Below, in pieces: positions 1 to 6,960 of a stretch of DNA of 18,163 nucleotides. The position numbers and the translations under genes are program-made. Under the pieces are notes generated by a model. The model saw only the letters and a list, made by a program, of their open reading frames with translations. It was not told the origin of the DNA and ran no database searches. Numbering within the stretch: position 1 is the first letter of the stretch; each line of letters begins with the position of its first letter. This DNA comes from JADLGL01 sp964611195 (GTDB lineage: Bacteria > Pseudomonadota > Alphaproteobacteria > Rhizobiales > Kaistiaceae): contig CAZSXA010000033.1 in assembly GCA_964611195.1 (NCBI GenBank), positions 1 to 18,163 on the forward strand, given 5' to 3'.

Positions 1-792
1 AAACTCGCGCGGCTCTCCAAGCTCGACCACTCGAATCTATTCGTGCCCGAGGCCGAACTGCTCGGCGGCTTCGGCCATCCGATCGACGGCAGTCTCATCA
101 ATGTCGATGCGCTCAAATTCTTCGAGGTCATGATCGCACTCGACCGCGCCGGCTTCATCGACGAGATCAAGAATGACCGGTCGCGGAGCGAGACGTGGCT
201 GGAGATCGGAGCCGGCTGGGGCGGGTTCGGCCGGGTGGTCAAGACGCTCTTCCCGTCGACGACCTATGTCGTCGTCGACCTGCCGCAGACCATGCTGTTT
301 TCGGCCACATACCTGCTCTCCACCTTCCCGGACGCGCGTTTCGCCATCTACCCCGAGGTCTCCGTGAAGGAGATCGGGTCGCGCCTTCGCGAGTTCGACT
401 TCGTCTTCCTGCCGCACTACGTCTTCGACGACGCCGAGCTCGATATCGACCTCGCCATCAATATGGTTTCGTTCCAGGAAATGACGTCCGAACAGGTCGC
501 CGGCTACTTGAAGAATCTGAGCCGCATGGGCTGCAGCCGGCTCTACAGCCTCAACCGCGACCGCTCGAGCTACAATTCCGAACTCTCTGCTGTTTCGACG
601 CTGATCACCGAGCACTTCGCCAAGCCGCGCAAGATCGGCATCCTTCCTTACTCCTACCCGACGCTGGTGCCGCCGAAGCCGCCGCCGCGGCGTGTCGTTC
701 GCGAGTTCGTTGCCCGGATGCTCGGACGCCGGCCGAAGAAGCCGTCATCGACGCTGAAGGACTACCGCCACCTCGTCGCCGAGCGCGGCTGA
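1..792 (+). CDS. Putative sugar O-methyltransferase, 5'-truncated by the window edge
   Basis: The frame is open from base 1 (AAA CTC GCG...) to TGA at 790-792, so the true start lies outside; 263 residues are visible. It looks like a SAM-dependent methyltransferase of the 'putative sugar O-methyltransferase' family found in polysaccharide loci. The SAM-binding glycine loop is EIGAGWGG (visible residues 68-75), and the acidic end of strand 2 is VVVDLPQ with Asp93. Comparison with the 379-residue relative at 13996-15135 aligns SNLFVPEAEL here with SDLMIPEPEL there, which suggests roughly 125 N-terminal residues are missing. Expected role: O-methylation of a sugar in the exported glycan, in the cytoplasm. 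It is followed 63 bp later by a glycosyltransferase on the same strand. A GTG at 43 would be an in-frame start, but it would cut into the conserved region. Substrate and methylated position cannot be read from sequence. Confidence 0.8.
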   Translation, partial: KLARLSKLDHSNLFVPEAELLGGFGHPIDGSLINVDALKFFEVMIALDRAGFIDEIKNDRSRSETWLEIGAGWGGFGRVVKTLFPSTTYVVVDLPQTMLFSATYLLSTFPDARFAIYPEVSVKEIGSRLREFDFVFLPHYVFDDAELDIDLAINMVSFQEMTSEQVAGYLKNLSRMGCSRLYSLNRDRSSYNSELSAVSTLITEHFAKPRKIGILPYSYPTLVPPKPPPRRVVREFVARMLGRRPKKPSSTLKDYRHLVAERG

Positions 793-823
793 AACGGTTC
801 GGTTGCCGCGGGGGACCTGCTAC

Positions 824-836
824 CTTCGCCGCGAAG
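824..836 (+). other. Short inverted repeat between methyltransferase and GT genes
   Basis: CTTCG-CCG-CGAAG forms a perfect 5-bp stem with a 3-nt loop in the 63-bp gap between the methyltransferase stop and the next start. No T-tract follows, so it is not a classic rho-independent terminator. It could be a weak RNA hairpin or simply chance in GC-rich DNA. Confidence 0.25.
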
Positions 837-855
837 AAACAGGCCGGCCCGCGGG

Positions 856-2382
856 ATGAAGTATCTGTTCGTCCTCAACAACGCGTTCTACCTCCGTAAC
901 TACGGAGCGGTTCTACGCGCCCTCGCGGCGGACGGGCACGAGATCCGGGTCGCCTTCAGCCTCGCACGCCCCGGCGATGCGGACCTGTTCGCCCGTGTCC
1001 TCTCCGCCACGCCGGAGGTCGCCCTGACCGACGCGCCGCATCGGACGGGCTGGTGGTGGGCGGCCGCCGATCCGATCCGCGCCCTTCGCGATTACCTGCA
1101 TTACCAGCAGCCGGCGTTCCAGGGCGCCGATCGCCTGATCGAGCGCGCCTCGGCGCGTGTGCCGCGGAGCTTCCGTGCCGCCGTCGGCGACCGCTCGCCG
1201 AAAGGACGGCGGCGGCGCTTCTTCGACGCGCTGCTCGACGCGTGCGAGCGCGCTATGCCCGCCGACCCCGGGGTTATGGACTGGCTCCACGCCGAGCAGC
1301 CCGACGCGGTGCTGTTCAGCCCGCTTCTCGACCTCGGCTACGACCAGGTCCACATCCTGAAGGCGGCACGGGCCGCTGGCCTTCCGACCGGCCATCTCGT
1401 CGCGAGTTGGGACAACCTTCTGACCAAGGGACGGATTCAGATCGCCGCGGACCGCTGCATCGTCTGGAACGCGTTCCAGCGCGACGAGGCGACCACGCTT
1501 CACCGCGTCGATCCGGACCGCATCGTCGTGACCGGGGCCCAGCCCTATGACGACTGGTATGCCTGGCAGCCGTCTCGCGATCGCGCGGCGTTCTGCGCCG
1601 AACTCGGGCTCGAACCCGAGCGTCCGATTGTTCTCTACGCATGCTCGGCGCCGTTCATCTGCGCCGACGAAATCCCGGTCGTATCGCGCTGGCTCGAAGG
1701 CCTTCGCGTCAGCGGACAGCCCGGGCTTCGGGGCGCGCAAATCGTGATCAGACCGCACCCGGCAAATGCCGGACGCTGGCAGAACGCCGATCTCGGCCGG
1801 CTTGGGCCGGTGGTCATTGCGCCCGGCAACCCGACGGCGACAATCGAGGAGGCCGACCGCCGCTCCTATTTCGATACGCTCACGCATTCCGACGCCGTCG
1901 TCGGCATCAACACGTCGGTGTTCCTTGAAGCCGGCATCCTCGAGCGGCCCTGTCTCGCGGTGTCGGACCCCGAGATCACTGCCTCGCAAACAGGGACGCT
2001 TCATTTTCGCTATCTCGCCGATGGCGGGCTTGTCTCACACGAAGCCTCGGCCGCGCAGCATTTCGCCCGCCTTGCCGAAGCGCTCGAGGGATCGTGGCCG
2101 AAGGAACGCGCGAATGAGTTCGTCACTGCGTTCCTTCGCCCCCACGGCCACGACGAACCGGCGCTGCCGATCGCCGTCACCGCCATCGAGGATGTCGCCT
2201 CCATCCCGGCTCGACCGGAACGTCGGCCCTTCTGGTCGTGGCCGCTGCTCGCCGTGCTGTGGCCGCTTGCTGCGCTCTATCTGCGACCGCGCTATCTGGC
2301 ACGACGGGCTTCGCGGCCGGCGCCCGGCACTGTGGTGCCCCAGGCCTCGCGGCGCTCGGCCTCTGGTCGGAGCGGCGCATGA
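856..2382 (+). CDS. GT-B-like glycosyltransferase of an uncharacterised family (paralogue 1 of 4)
   Basis: This 508-residue protein starts with a Rossmann-like strand (MKYLFVLNNAFYLRNY) and shares a fixed motif order with three other proteins here: SPLLDLGYDQV (155-165), ASWDNLLTKGRIQ (183-195), VWN (203-205), VTGAQPYDDWY (225-235), RPHP (299-302), YFDTLTHSDAVVGINTS (338-354) and TGTLHF (379-384). The two-domain pattern, the RPHP element and the acidic/Asn-Thr-Ser stretch near the C-terminal domain resemble GT-B transferases and the CDP-glycerol glycerophosphotransferase group. I infer transfer of a sugar or polyol phosphate to the growing glycan at the cytoplasmic membrane face; donor and acceptor are unknown. 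A hydrophobic stretch (about 459-476, FWSWPLLAVLWPLAALYL) flanked by arginines may anchor the C-terminus to the membrane. The stop overlaps the next start by 4 nt (ATGA), so translation is probably coupled. Confidence 0.78.
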   Translation: MKYLFVLNNAFYLRNYGAVLRALAADGHEIRVAFSLARPGDADLFARVLSATPEVALTDAPHRTGWWWAAADPIRALRDYLHYQQPAFQGADRLIERASARVPRSFRAAVGDRSPKGRRRRFFDALLDACERAMPADPGVMDWLHAEQPDAVLFSPLLDLGYDQVHILKAARAAGLPTGHLVASWDNLLTKGRIQIAADRCIVWNAFQRDEATTLHRVDPDRIVVTGAQPYDDWYAWQPSRDRAAFCAELGLEPERPIVLYACSAPFICADEIPVVSRWLEGLRVSGQPGLRGAQIVIRPHPANAGRWQNADLGRLGPVVIAPGNPTATIEEADRRSYFDTLTHSDAVVGINTSVFLEAGILERPCLAVSDPEITASQTGTLHFRYLADGGLVSHEASAAQHFARLAEALEGSWPKERANEFVTAFLRPHGHDEPALPIAVTAIEDVASIPARPERRPFWSWPLLAVLWPLAALYLRPRYLARRASRPAPGTVVPQASRRSASGRSGA

Positions 2383-3935
2383 CCGATCGACCGCTCCGGC
2401 TCCTGTTTCTCCTGCGGAATCTCTACTATCTCCGCAATTTCGAGGCGCCGATACGGGCCCTTGCCGGTCGCGGCCACGACATCGTCGTGCTTGCCGATCC
2501 GGCCAAGCATCTGCCGCCCGAGGTCCACGCCTTGATCCAGGCGCTGCAACGCGATCTCGGACCGGCGATCTCGCTTCTCCCCGCCCACGGACGACAGGAT
2601 TTCCGCCAGCGGGTCGCGGACGACATCCACACCGCCCGCGATATCCTGCGCTATTACACGCCGCCATTCCGCTCGGCCAATCGCCTTCGTCGGCGCGCGG
2701 CCTCGAAAGCAACGCCGCTCGCCCGACGCCTCTATGACCGGTCGCGCTACTGGGACCCGGCCAGGAACGCAGCGGCCGACCGGCGGCTCGCACTCTGGGA
2801 CGAAACGCTCCCGGTCGACCGGTCGATCGCCGCCGAGATAGATGCGATCAATCCCGATCTTCTCGTAGTCGCGCCGCTGGTCGACCTCAGGACCGATCAG
2901 ATCGACTGGGTGCGCGCCGCCCGCGCCGCCGCGATCCCGACCGTTCTTGCCGTTGCCAGTTGGGACAACCTCACCAGCAAGTCGCGCATTCAGGCCGAAA
3001 TCGACCGCGCTCTCGTCTGGAACGATATCCAGAAGCGCGAGGCGATCGACCTCCACGGCGTGCCGGAAGCCTCGGTCGTCGTCACCGGGGCGCAACTCCA
3101 CGATGATTGGTTCGATCGGAAACCGAGCACCGGCCGCGACGCGTTCTGCGCCATGCATGGTTTCGATCCGTCACGGCCGATCCTCCTCTATGTCGGCTCG
3201 TCGACCGCGATCTCGACTGACGAGCCGGCCTTCGTGGCGCGCTGGATCGCGGCGATACGCGGCGCGGATGACCCTCATCTCGCCGGCGCGAACGTTCTCG
3301 TTCGCCCGCATCCGATGAACTTTGCCGGCTATGGTGTTCTTCGCCAGACGGCATGGGAGCCGGTGAGCGTGGCGCCCGAGCGCGGCGGCCTGCCCGTCAC
3401 GGAAGAGGCGAAGGCCCTCTACTTCGACACGCTTTTCCACAGCGATGTCGTGGTGGGGCTGAATACCAGCGCCCTCGTCGAAGCCTCGATTCTCGGCAAG
3501 GGAAGCCACACCATCCGTGACCCGGGTCACGCCGGCGGACAGGAACAGACGCTGCACTATCATTATCTGACCGCAGGCCGAATCCTCCATGAGGCGGCAA
3601 GTCTCGACGACCACGTTACGATGCTCGCCGCGACGCTGCGGCAGGGCGAGAGCGACGGCGCGGCGGACGCCTTCGTCACCGAATTCATCCGCCCTCATGG
3701 CCGCGACATCGCGGCTACGCCGCGCTTCGTCGAGGCCGTCGAGGCGGCCGCTGCAATCGCGGTGGCGCCGGCGCCGAGCGCGAACCGGCTTCGCCGGCTC
3801 CTGCTCGACGCGTTCGGCCTTGCCGACCACCTGGCGATCGCCGCACTGCGGCGCCTCAGAGGCCGAAACCGGAATCCATCGGCTCAAGCGCCGCAGCCGG
3901 CGCCGGCCAAGCGGCGCGCTCAGGACGCCAAATAG
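2379..3935 (+). CDS. GT-B-like glycosyltransferase of an uncharacterised family (paralogue 2 of 4)
   Basis: ATG at 2379 overlaps the previous stop in an ATGA and begins MTDRPLRLLFLLRNLYYLRNF, aligning with the start of the upstream paralogue. A longer frame opens at 2238, but its extra 47 residues lie inside the upstream gene. The 518-residue product shows APLVDLRTDQ (165-174), ASWDNLTSKSRIQ (193-205), VWN (213-215), VTGAQLHDDWF (235-245), RPHPMN (309-314) and YFDTLFHSDVVVGLNTS (348-364). It differs from its relatives at two otherwise conserved places: SKS replaces SKG/TKG after the ASWDNLT core, and QEQTLHYHY replaces TQxGTLHF. It may therefore use a different donor or acceptor, or be less active. 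Predicted role is glycan assembly in the cytoplasm. Its last 16 bp overlap the convergent sulfotransferase gene. Confidence 0.77.
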   Translation: MTDRPLRLLFLLRNLYYLRNFEAPIRALAGRGHDIVVLADPAKHLPPEVHALIQALQRDLGPAISLLPAHGRQDFRQRVADDIHTARDILRYYTPPFRSANRLRRRAASKATPLARRLYDRSRYWDPARNAAADRRLALWDETLPVDRSIAAEIDAINPDLLVVAPLVDLRTDQIDWVRAARAAAIPTVLAVASWDNLTSKSRIQAEIDRALVWNDIQKREAIDLHGVPEASVVVTGAQLHDDWFDRKPSTGRDAFCAMHGFDPSRPILLYVGSSTAISTDEPAFVARWIAAIRGADDPHLAGANVLVRPHPMNFAGYGVLRQTAWEPVSVAPERGGLPVTEEAKALYFDTLFHSDVVVGLNTSALVEASILGKGSHTIRDPGHAGGQEQTLHYHYLTAGRILHEAASLDDHVTMLAATLRQGESDGAADAFVTEFIRPHGRDIAATPRFVEAVEAAAAIAVAPAPSANRLRRLLLDAFGLADHLAIAALRRLRGRNRNPSAQAPQPAPAKRRAQDAK

Positions 3936-5170
3936 CGCTTGAGGACCGGGATGTCGGCGCGCGCCATCACGCGCGTTAGAAAGGCGGCATCCTCGGCCGA
4001 TATCTCGTCGACATAGCCGCCGGCCTTGCCGCGACGCATCCGGCGCGAAGACGCCTCGTCGCTGCGGCCCTCGGCGCGCTTGGCGTCGCTTTCCGCGGCA
4101 CTGAGGCGATCGAACGCGGAAGCGGCAACGGCTTCGGCAACGATGTCCGGCCGGACATCGCCGACGCCGATCGCGCGCAGAAGGTCGGCAAGCGCATCCT
4201 CGGGCGCATCGATGAAGTCCTCGTAGTAGGTGATGGCGGCATCGTTCGCGGCCGCCCAGCGCGACCAGCCGGCATAGTAGGCAAGGAGGTGGCGGATACC
4301 GAGGAAGTCGGACCGGATGAACTCGCTGATCTCGGTATCGGGCGCGATGGTCGGTTTGTCCCGATGCGCATCGAAGACGCCCCGGTTCTTGACAACGACG
4401 TGGTGGTAGTGGCTGACGAGAACGTCGCGCGGATCGCGCACGAGGATGACGTGGCGATCGGTCCCGGGCGCACCCAGCGTCTTCGGCGCGAAATAGGGAT
4501 AGCCCAGCGAATCCTGGTGCATGAAGCGGACGAGCGGCGCCCAGCGCTCGGGCGTCCGACGCGCCGCGACAGCTCCGAGATAGCCTCGGCGCGCCTCGGG
4601 CGCGAATGTGCTGAGGCCCTCGCCTGCGGTCAGCTTGTCGAAGAGTTCGCGGAAGCCGAGAAGCCGCGCGATGTAGTTGGTGACGAGGTACGCGATCCAG
4701 GTCTTCCCCGATTTCGGGTAGGAGAGGATTGTGGCGTCGGCCGCTTGGCCGAGGAAGACCCGCGGCTCGACATCCTCTTGGAGGCCACGCTCCGGATCGA
4801 GCGACTCGGCGATGTAACGCCGCCGTTCCTCCGGGGTGAGCGCCGGCGCCGCGGTGAACGCCCCCGGTCCGACGAGGTCCGTGTCGACCGGAATCGCTCC
4901 CTCGGGCGGCCGTTTCGGCCCCTTCATCCGCGCAGCGGCGGCATAGTAGAGCCCACTGCCATCGCCGGCGCTCTCGGCCGGGGTGCAGAAGCTGAGTTGC
5001 GGATCGAGCCAGGGCGCATCGTCGGCGCCTTCGCTGAACGCCTCGGCCGCAGACCGCCGGGCCTCGGCCTCCGACGACGCCAGCACGGCCGAGACGCCGA
5101 CATGACTGGATCGTCGCCACGCCTCCTTTTCGCGTGGCTCGATCGGGGCGAGCAGATAAAGGCCTGTCAT
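3920..5170 (-). CDS. PAPS-dependent sulfotransferase with an extra N-terminal domain
   Basis: The 416-residue product carries the two PAPS-binding signatures of cytosolic-type sulfotransferases (Sulfotransfer_1 group): the 5'-phosphosulfate loop YPKSGKTW (151-158) and the 3'-phosphate site RDPRDVLVS (245-253). A C-terminal RRGKAGGYVDEI (379-390) matches the RKGxxGDW-type PAPS motif in position. FMHQD (216-220) holds a candidate catalytic histidine. It likely moves sulfate from PAPS to a sugar hydroxyl of the local polysaccharide, though other acceptors are possible. The first ~65 residues (MTGLYLLAPIEPREKEAW... APWLDPQLSFC) precede the usual sulfotransferase start and look like a separate small alpha/beta domain of unknown role. 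No convincing Shine-Dalgarno sequence precedes the ATG, and a TAAAAT lies about 22 nt upstream of it, so the start could be later or the leader very short. Its 3' end overlaps the convergent GT gene by 16 bp. Confidence 0.88.
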   Translation of the reverse strand: MTGLYLLAPIEPREKEAWRRSSHVGVSAVLASSEAEARRSAAEAFSEGADDAPWLDPQLSFCTPAESAGDGSGLYYAAAARMKGPKRPPEGAIPVDTDLVGPGAFTAAPALTPEERRRYIAESLDPERGLQEDVEPRVFLGQAADATILSYPKSGKTWIAYLVTNYIARLLGFRELFDKLTAGEGLSTFAPEARRGYLGAVAARRTPERWAPLVRFMHQDSLGYPYFAPKTLGAPGTDRHVILVRDPRDVLVSHYHHVVVKNRGVFDAHRDKPTIAPDTEISEFIRSDFLGIRHLLAYYAGWSRWAAANDAAITYYEDFIDAPEDALADLLRAIGVGDVRPDIVAEAVAASAFDRLSAAESDAKRAEGRSDEASSRRMRRGKAGGYVDEISAEDAAFLTRVMARADIPVLKRYLAS

Positions 5171-5304
5171 TTGAGCAATGGCGCTAACACTATTTTAAGG
5201 GTTCGCCCGAGGGCGCGTGACAGCCGCGAGCCGCCAGCATAGATTGCCGGACACTGATCGGAGGCGGCTCCGGGGCGGGCCTTCGCCCCGTATCGGGGAG
5301 CGGG
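5171..5304. promoter_or_regulatory. Divergent intergenic region between two sulfotransferase genes
   Basis: This 134-bp gap is the only head-to-head junction in the window, so promoters for both sulfotransferase genes are expected here. It holds the most AT-rich patch nearby (about 5186-5200). On the minus strand, TAAAAT at 5197-5192 is a candidate -10 box about 22 nt before the ATG at 5170, but no good -35 is seen at a 17-nt spacing. No clear plus-strand sigma-70 pair was found. A small palindrome, CGCCC-GA-GGGCG, lies near 5204-5215. The call rests mainly on geometry. Confidence 0.4.
5271..5298 (+). promoter_or_regulatory. Two mutually exclusive hairpins before the 5305 start codon
   Basis: CGGGGCG (5271-5277) can pair with CGCCCCG (5284-5290) over a 6-nt loop. 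Alternatively CCCCG (5286-5290) can pair with CGGGG (5294-5298) over TAT. The second fold would bury most of the likely ribosome binding site GGGGAG (5295-5300), which lies 4 nt before the ATG at 5305. This could modulate translation of the downstream sulfotransferase. The base pairing is read directly; regulation is inferred, and GC-rich DNA often gives such repeats by chance. Confidence 0.3.
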
Positions 5305-6147
5305 ATGTCGTCAAGCAATTCCCTCGAGGTCTATTTTTCCGCGGCGCCCGACCGCGCGATCCTTCGCCGTCCACTCTATTTCCACCATACACCGAAGACG
5401 GCGGGAACCTCGTTCCGCTATGCCATGCGCCATTTCATGCGCGAGCATGGCGCCGGCCGCATGGTTGTGCCGAACGTCCGCGTCGACCTCAAGGCAGCGC
5501 ACCGTTGGCCGAGAGGCCTCGCCGAGCTTCACGACATGGTCGCGGCCGGCAACCGCATCGAGGTACTCGCCAGCCACTACACCGCGCTCCTTGCCGACGC
5601 CATCGACGAGCCGATCGTTTCGCTCATCCGCGATCCTGACGAGCACTACGAATCCTACGCCGCCTTCCATGCCGATTTCGCCCGGCACGAGATCGCCCAC
5701 AGGGGCTCCGTCGAGGCGGTTCTCCGCCACCCGAAGTTCAACAATCCGCAACTCCGCTCGTTCTTTGCCCCGCTCATTGCCCTGCCGGTCGATCCGCCGG
5801 CGGACGCAGCGAAGATGGATCGACTGATCGAGCTGATCGACAGGACGCTCAAGCGGTTCACGCTGTTCCCGACTTCGGAATATCCGGCGTTCCTCGACTA
5901 TTGTCGCCACCAATACGGGGCGCACCTGATCGAGGTGCGTGAGAAGCGCCGGACCCACGTGCCGGCGGACGTCAGCCTCCTTGCCGAATTGGCGCGCCAT
6001 CGCCGCGACCACGATCCGGTCTGGCTCGACCGCATCTTCTACGATCGCGTGAAGCGCCTGCCCGCCCCCGCGCCGCAAGTGCCCGACGCGATTCGCGCCA
6101 CGGCCTACCCCTCAGACGATGTCCGAGAGGTAGGAATCGGCGCGTGA
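5305..6147 (+). CDS. Sulfotransferase, family 2 type
   Basis: The 280-residue product resembles the Sulfotransfer_2 group (the carbohydrate sulfotransferases related to heparan sulfate 2-O enzymes). FHHTPKTAGTSF (26-37) is the 5'-phosphosulfate loop with Lys31, SHY (90-92) holds a conserved histidine region, SLIRDPDEHYESYAAF (106-121) is the 3'-phosphate site, and NPQLRSFF (147-154) matches the family's N-Q-xR-F/L block. It probably sulfates a sugar residue of the local glycan using PAPS. It is only distantly related to the sulfotransferase on the other side of the intergenic gap, so two different positions or residues may be sulfated. The start is ATG at 5305, with GGGGAG just upstream. No signal peptide or membrane segment is apparent. 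Its last 36 bp overlap the end of the convergent wzm gene, with no terminator between them. Confidence 0.85.
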   Translation: MSSSNSLEVYFSAAPDRAILRRPLYFHHTPKTAGTSFRYAMRHFMREHGAGRMVVPNVRVDLKAAHRWPRGLAELHDMVAAGNRIEVLASHYTALLADAIDEPIVSLIRDPDEHYESYAAFHADFARHEIAHRGSVEAVLRHPKFNNPQLRSFFAPLIALPVDPPADAAKMDRLIELIDRTLKRFTLFPTSEYPAFLDYCRHQYGAHLIEVREKRRTHVPADVSLLAELARHRRDHDPVWLDRIFYDRVKRLPAPAPQVPDAIRATAYPSDDVREVGIGA

Positions 6148-6960
6148 GAAAAAGGTCAGGCACAGCAGACAGATCAGGGTGATCTGGATCACGCTGATGA
6201 GGAGCAGGATCGGGTCGAAGGACTCGAACCCGGTGAGCGCCCAGCGGCTTGTCTCAATGACGCCCGTCATCGGGTTGAGCGCAATGAACACCCACTGCAC
6301 GTCCTCCGGCACGGCGGACAACGGATAAATCACCGGAGTGATGAACATGATGAGCTGCATCACGTATCGCACCGAATAGATGATGTCGCGCATCACCAGC
6401 GCGACCATTGCGATCACGCTCCCGATCGCGATCGACAGCGCGGCCGCCAGGAATACGCAGACGGGGAAGAGCAGCAGGCCGATGTCCCACTGAAGATAGA
6501 AGATGTCGACGGTGTAGTAGTAGTATCCGAGCAGCACGAAGAAGGCGATAATGACGATGCCGAGTTCGATCGCCGGCGGGCCGATCGAGGCAAACGGAAT
6601 CAGCAGCTTCGGCAGATACATCTTCTTCATGATGTTGCGCGTCCACATCATCGTACGCGCCATGAACTGCAGCGTGCTCTCCACGACATTCCACACGATG
6701 AAGCCGGCCATGAAGAAGATGCCGTAGGGCAGATCTCCGGTGTCCATTTCGATGAAGTATGTGAACGTCACGATGGCGATCACGACGGGGATCAGCGGCC
6801 GGATGATCAGCCACCAGAAACCGAGCACGGTATTGCGGAACTTCCGCATCGTGATCTCTTTGAGCAGGATCGGATAGTAGCGCCGATACTTCCACGCATC
6901 CCTGAAGCGGCCGACGATCGAGGTCGGCCTTGCTTCGATGACGATCAGATCATTGCTCAC
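6112..6960 (-). CDS. wzm: Polysaccharide ABC-2 exporter permease (Wzm/KpsM/TagG type)
   Basis: This 282-residue inner-membrane protein has the ABC-2 permease layout: an amphipathic N-terminal segment, then about six hydrophobic segments (roughly 46-68, 78-96, 128-146, 162-188, 197-216 and 250-270). Family marks include FRNTVLGFWWLIIRPLIP (41-58), ITPVIYPLSAVPE (207-219) and NPMTGVIETSRW (229-240). It should form the dimeric channel that exports the undecaprenyl-linked glycan. The start is GTG at 6958-6960, supported by AAGGAG six nt upstream; it overlaps the stop of the upstream ATPase gene by 11 nt, implying coupled translation. It is the last gene of the minus-strand run. Only one permease gene is visible for two ATPase-like genes, so a permease homodimer bound to a mixed ATPase pair is the simplest arrangement. 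Confidence 0.93.
   Translation of the reverse strand: MSNDLIVIEARPTSIVGRFRDAWKYRRYYPILLKEITMRKFRNTVLGFWWLIIRPLIPVVIAIVTFTYFIEMDTGDLPYGIFFMAGFIVWNVVESTLQFMARTMMWTRNIMKKMYLPKLLIPFASIGPPAIELGIVIIAFFVLLGYYYYTVDIFYLQWDIGLLLFPVCVFLAAALSIAIGSVIAMVALVMRDIIYSVRYVMQLIMFITPVIYPLSAVPEDVQWVFIALNPMTGVIETSRWALTGFESFDPILLLISVIQITLICLLCLTFFSRADSYLSDIV

Noticed and set aside
3171..5120. 649-codon minus-strand open frame
   Set aside because: It spans parts of two confident genes in the wrong frame, and its translation is Arg/Ala-rich low-complexity sequence with no motif. It is a shadow caused by GC-rich codon bias.
5204..5215. CGCCC-GA-GGGCG palindrome as an operator
   Set aside because: The loop is too short for a hairpin and no known repressor site is matched. 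It is left as an unexplained small palindrome.
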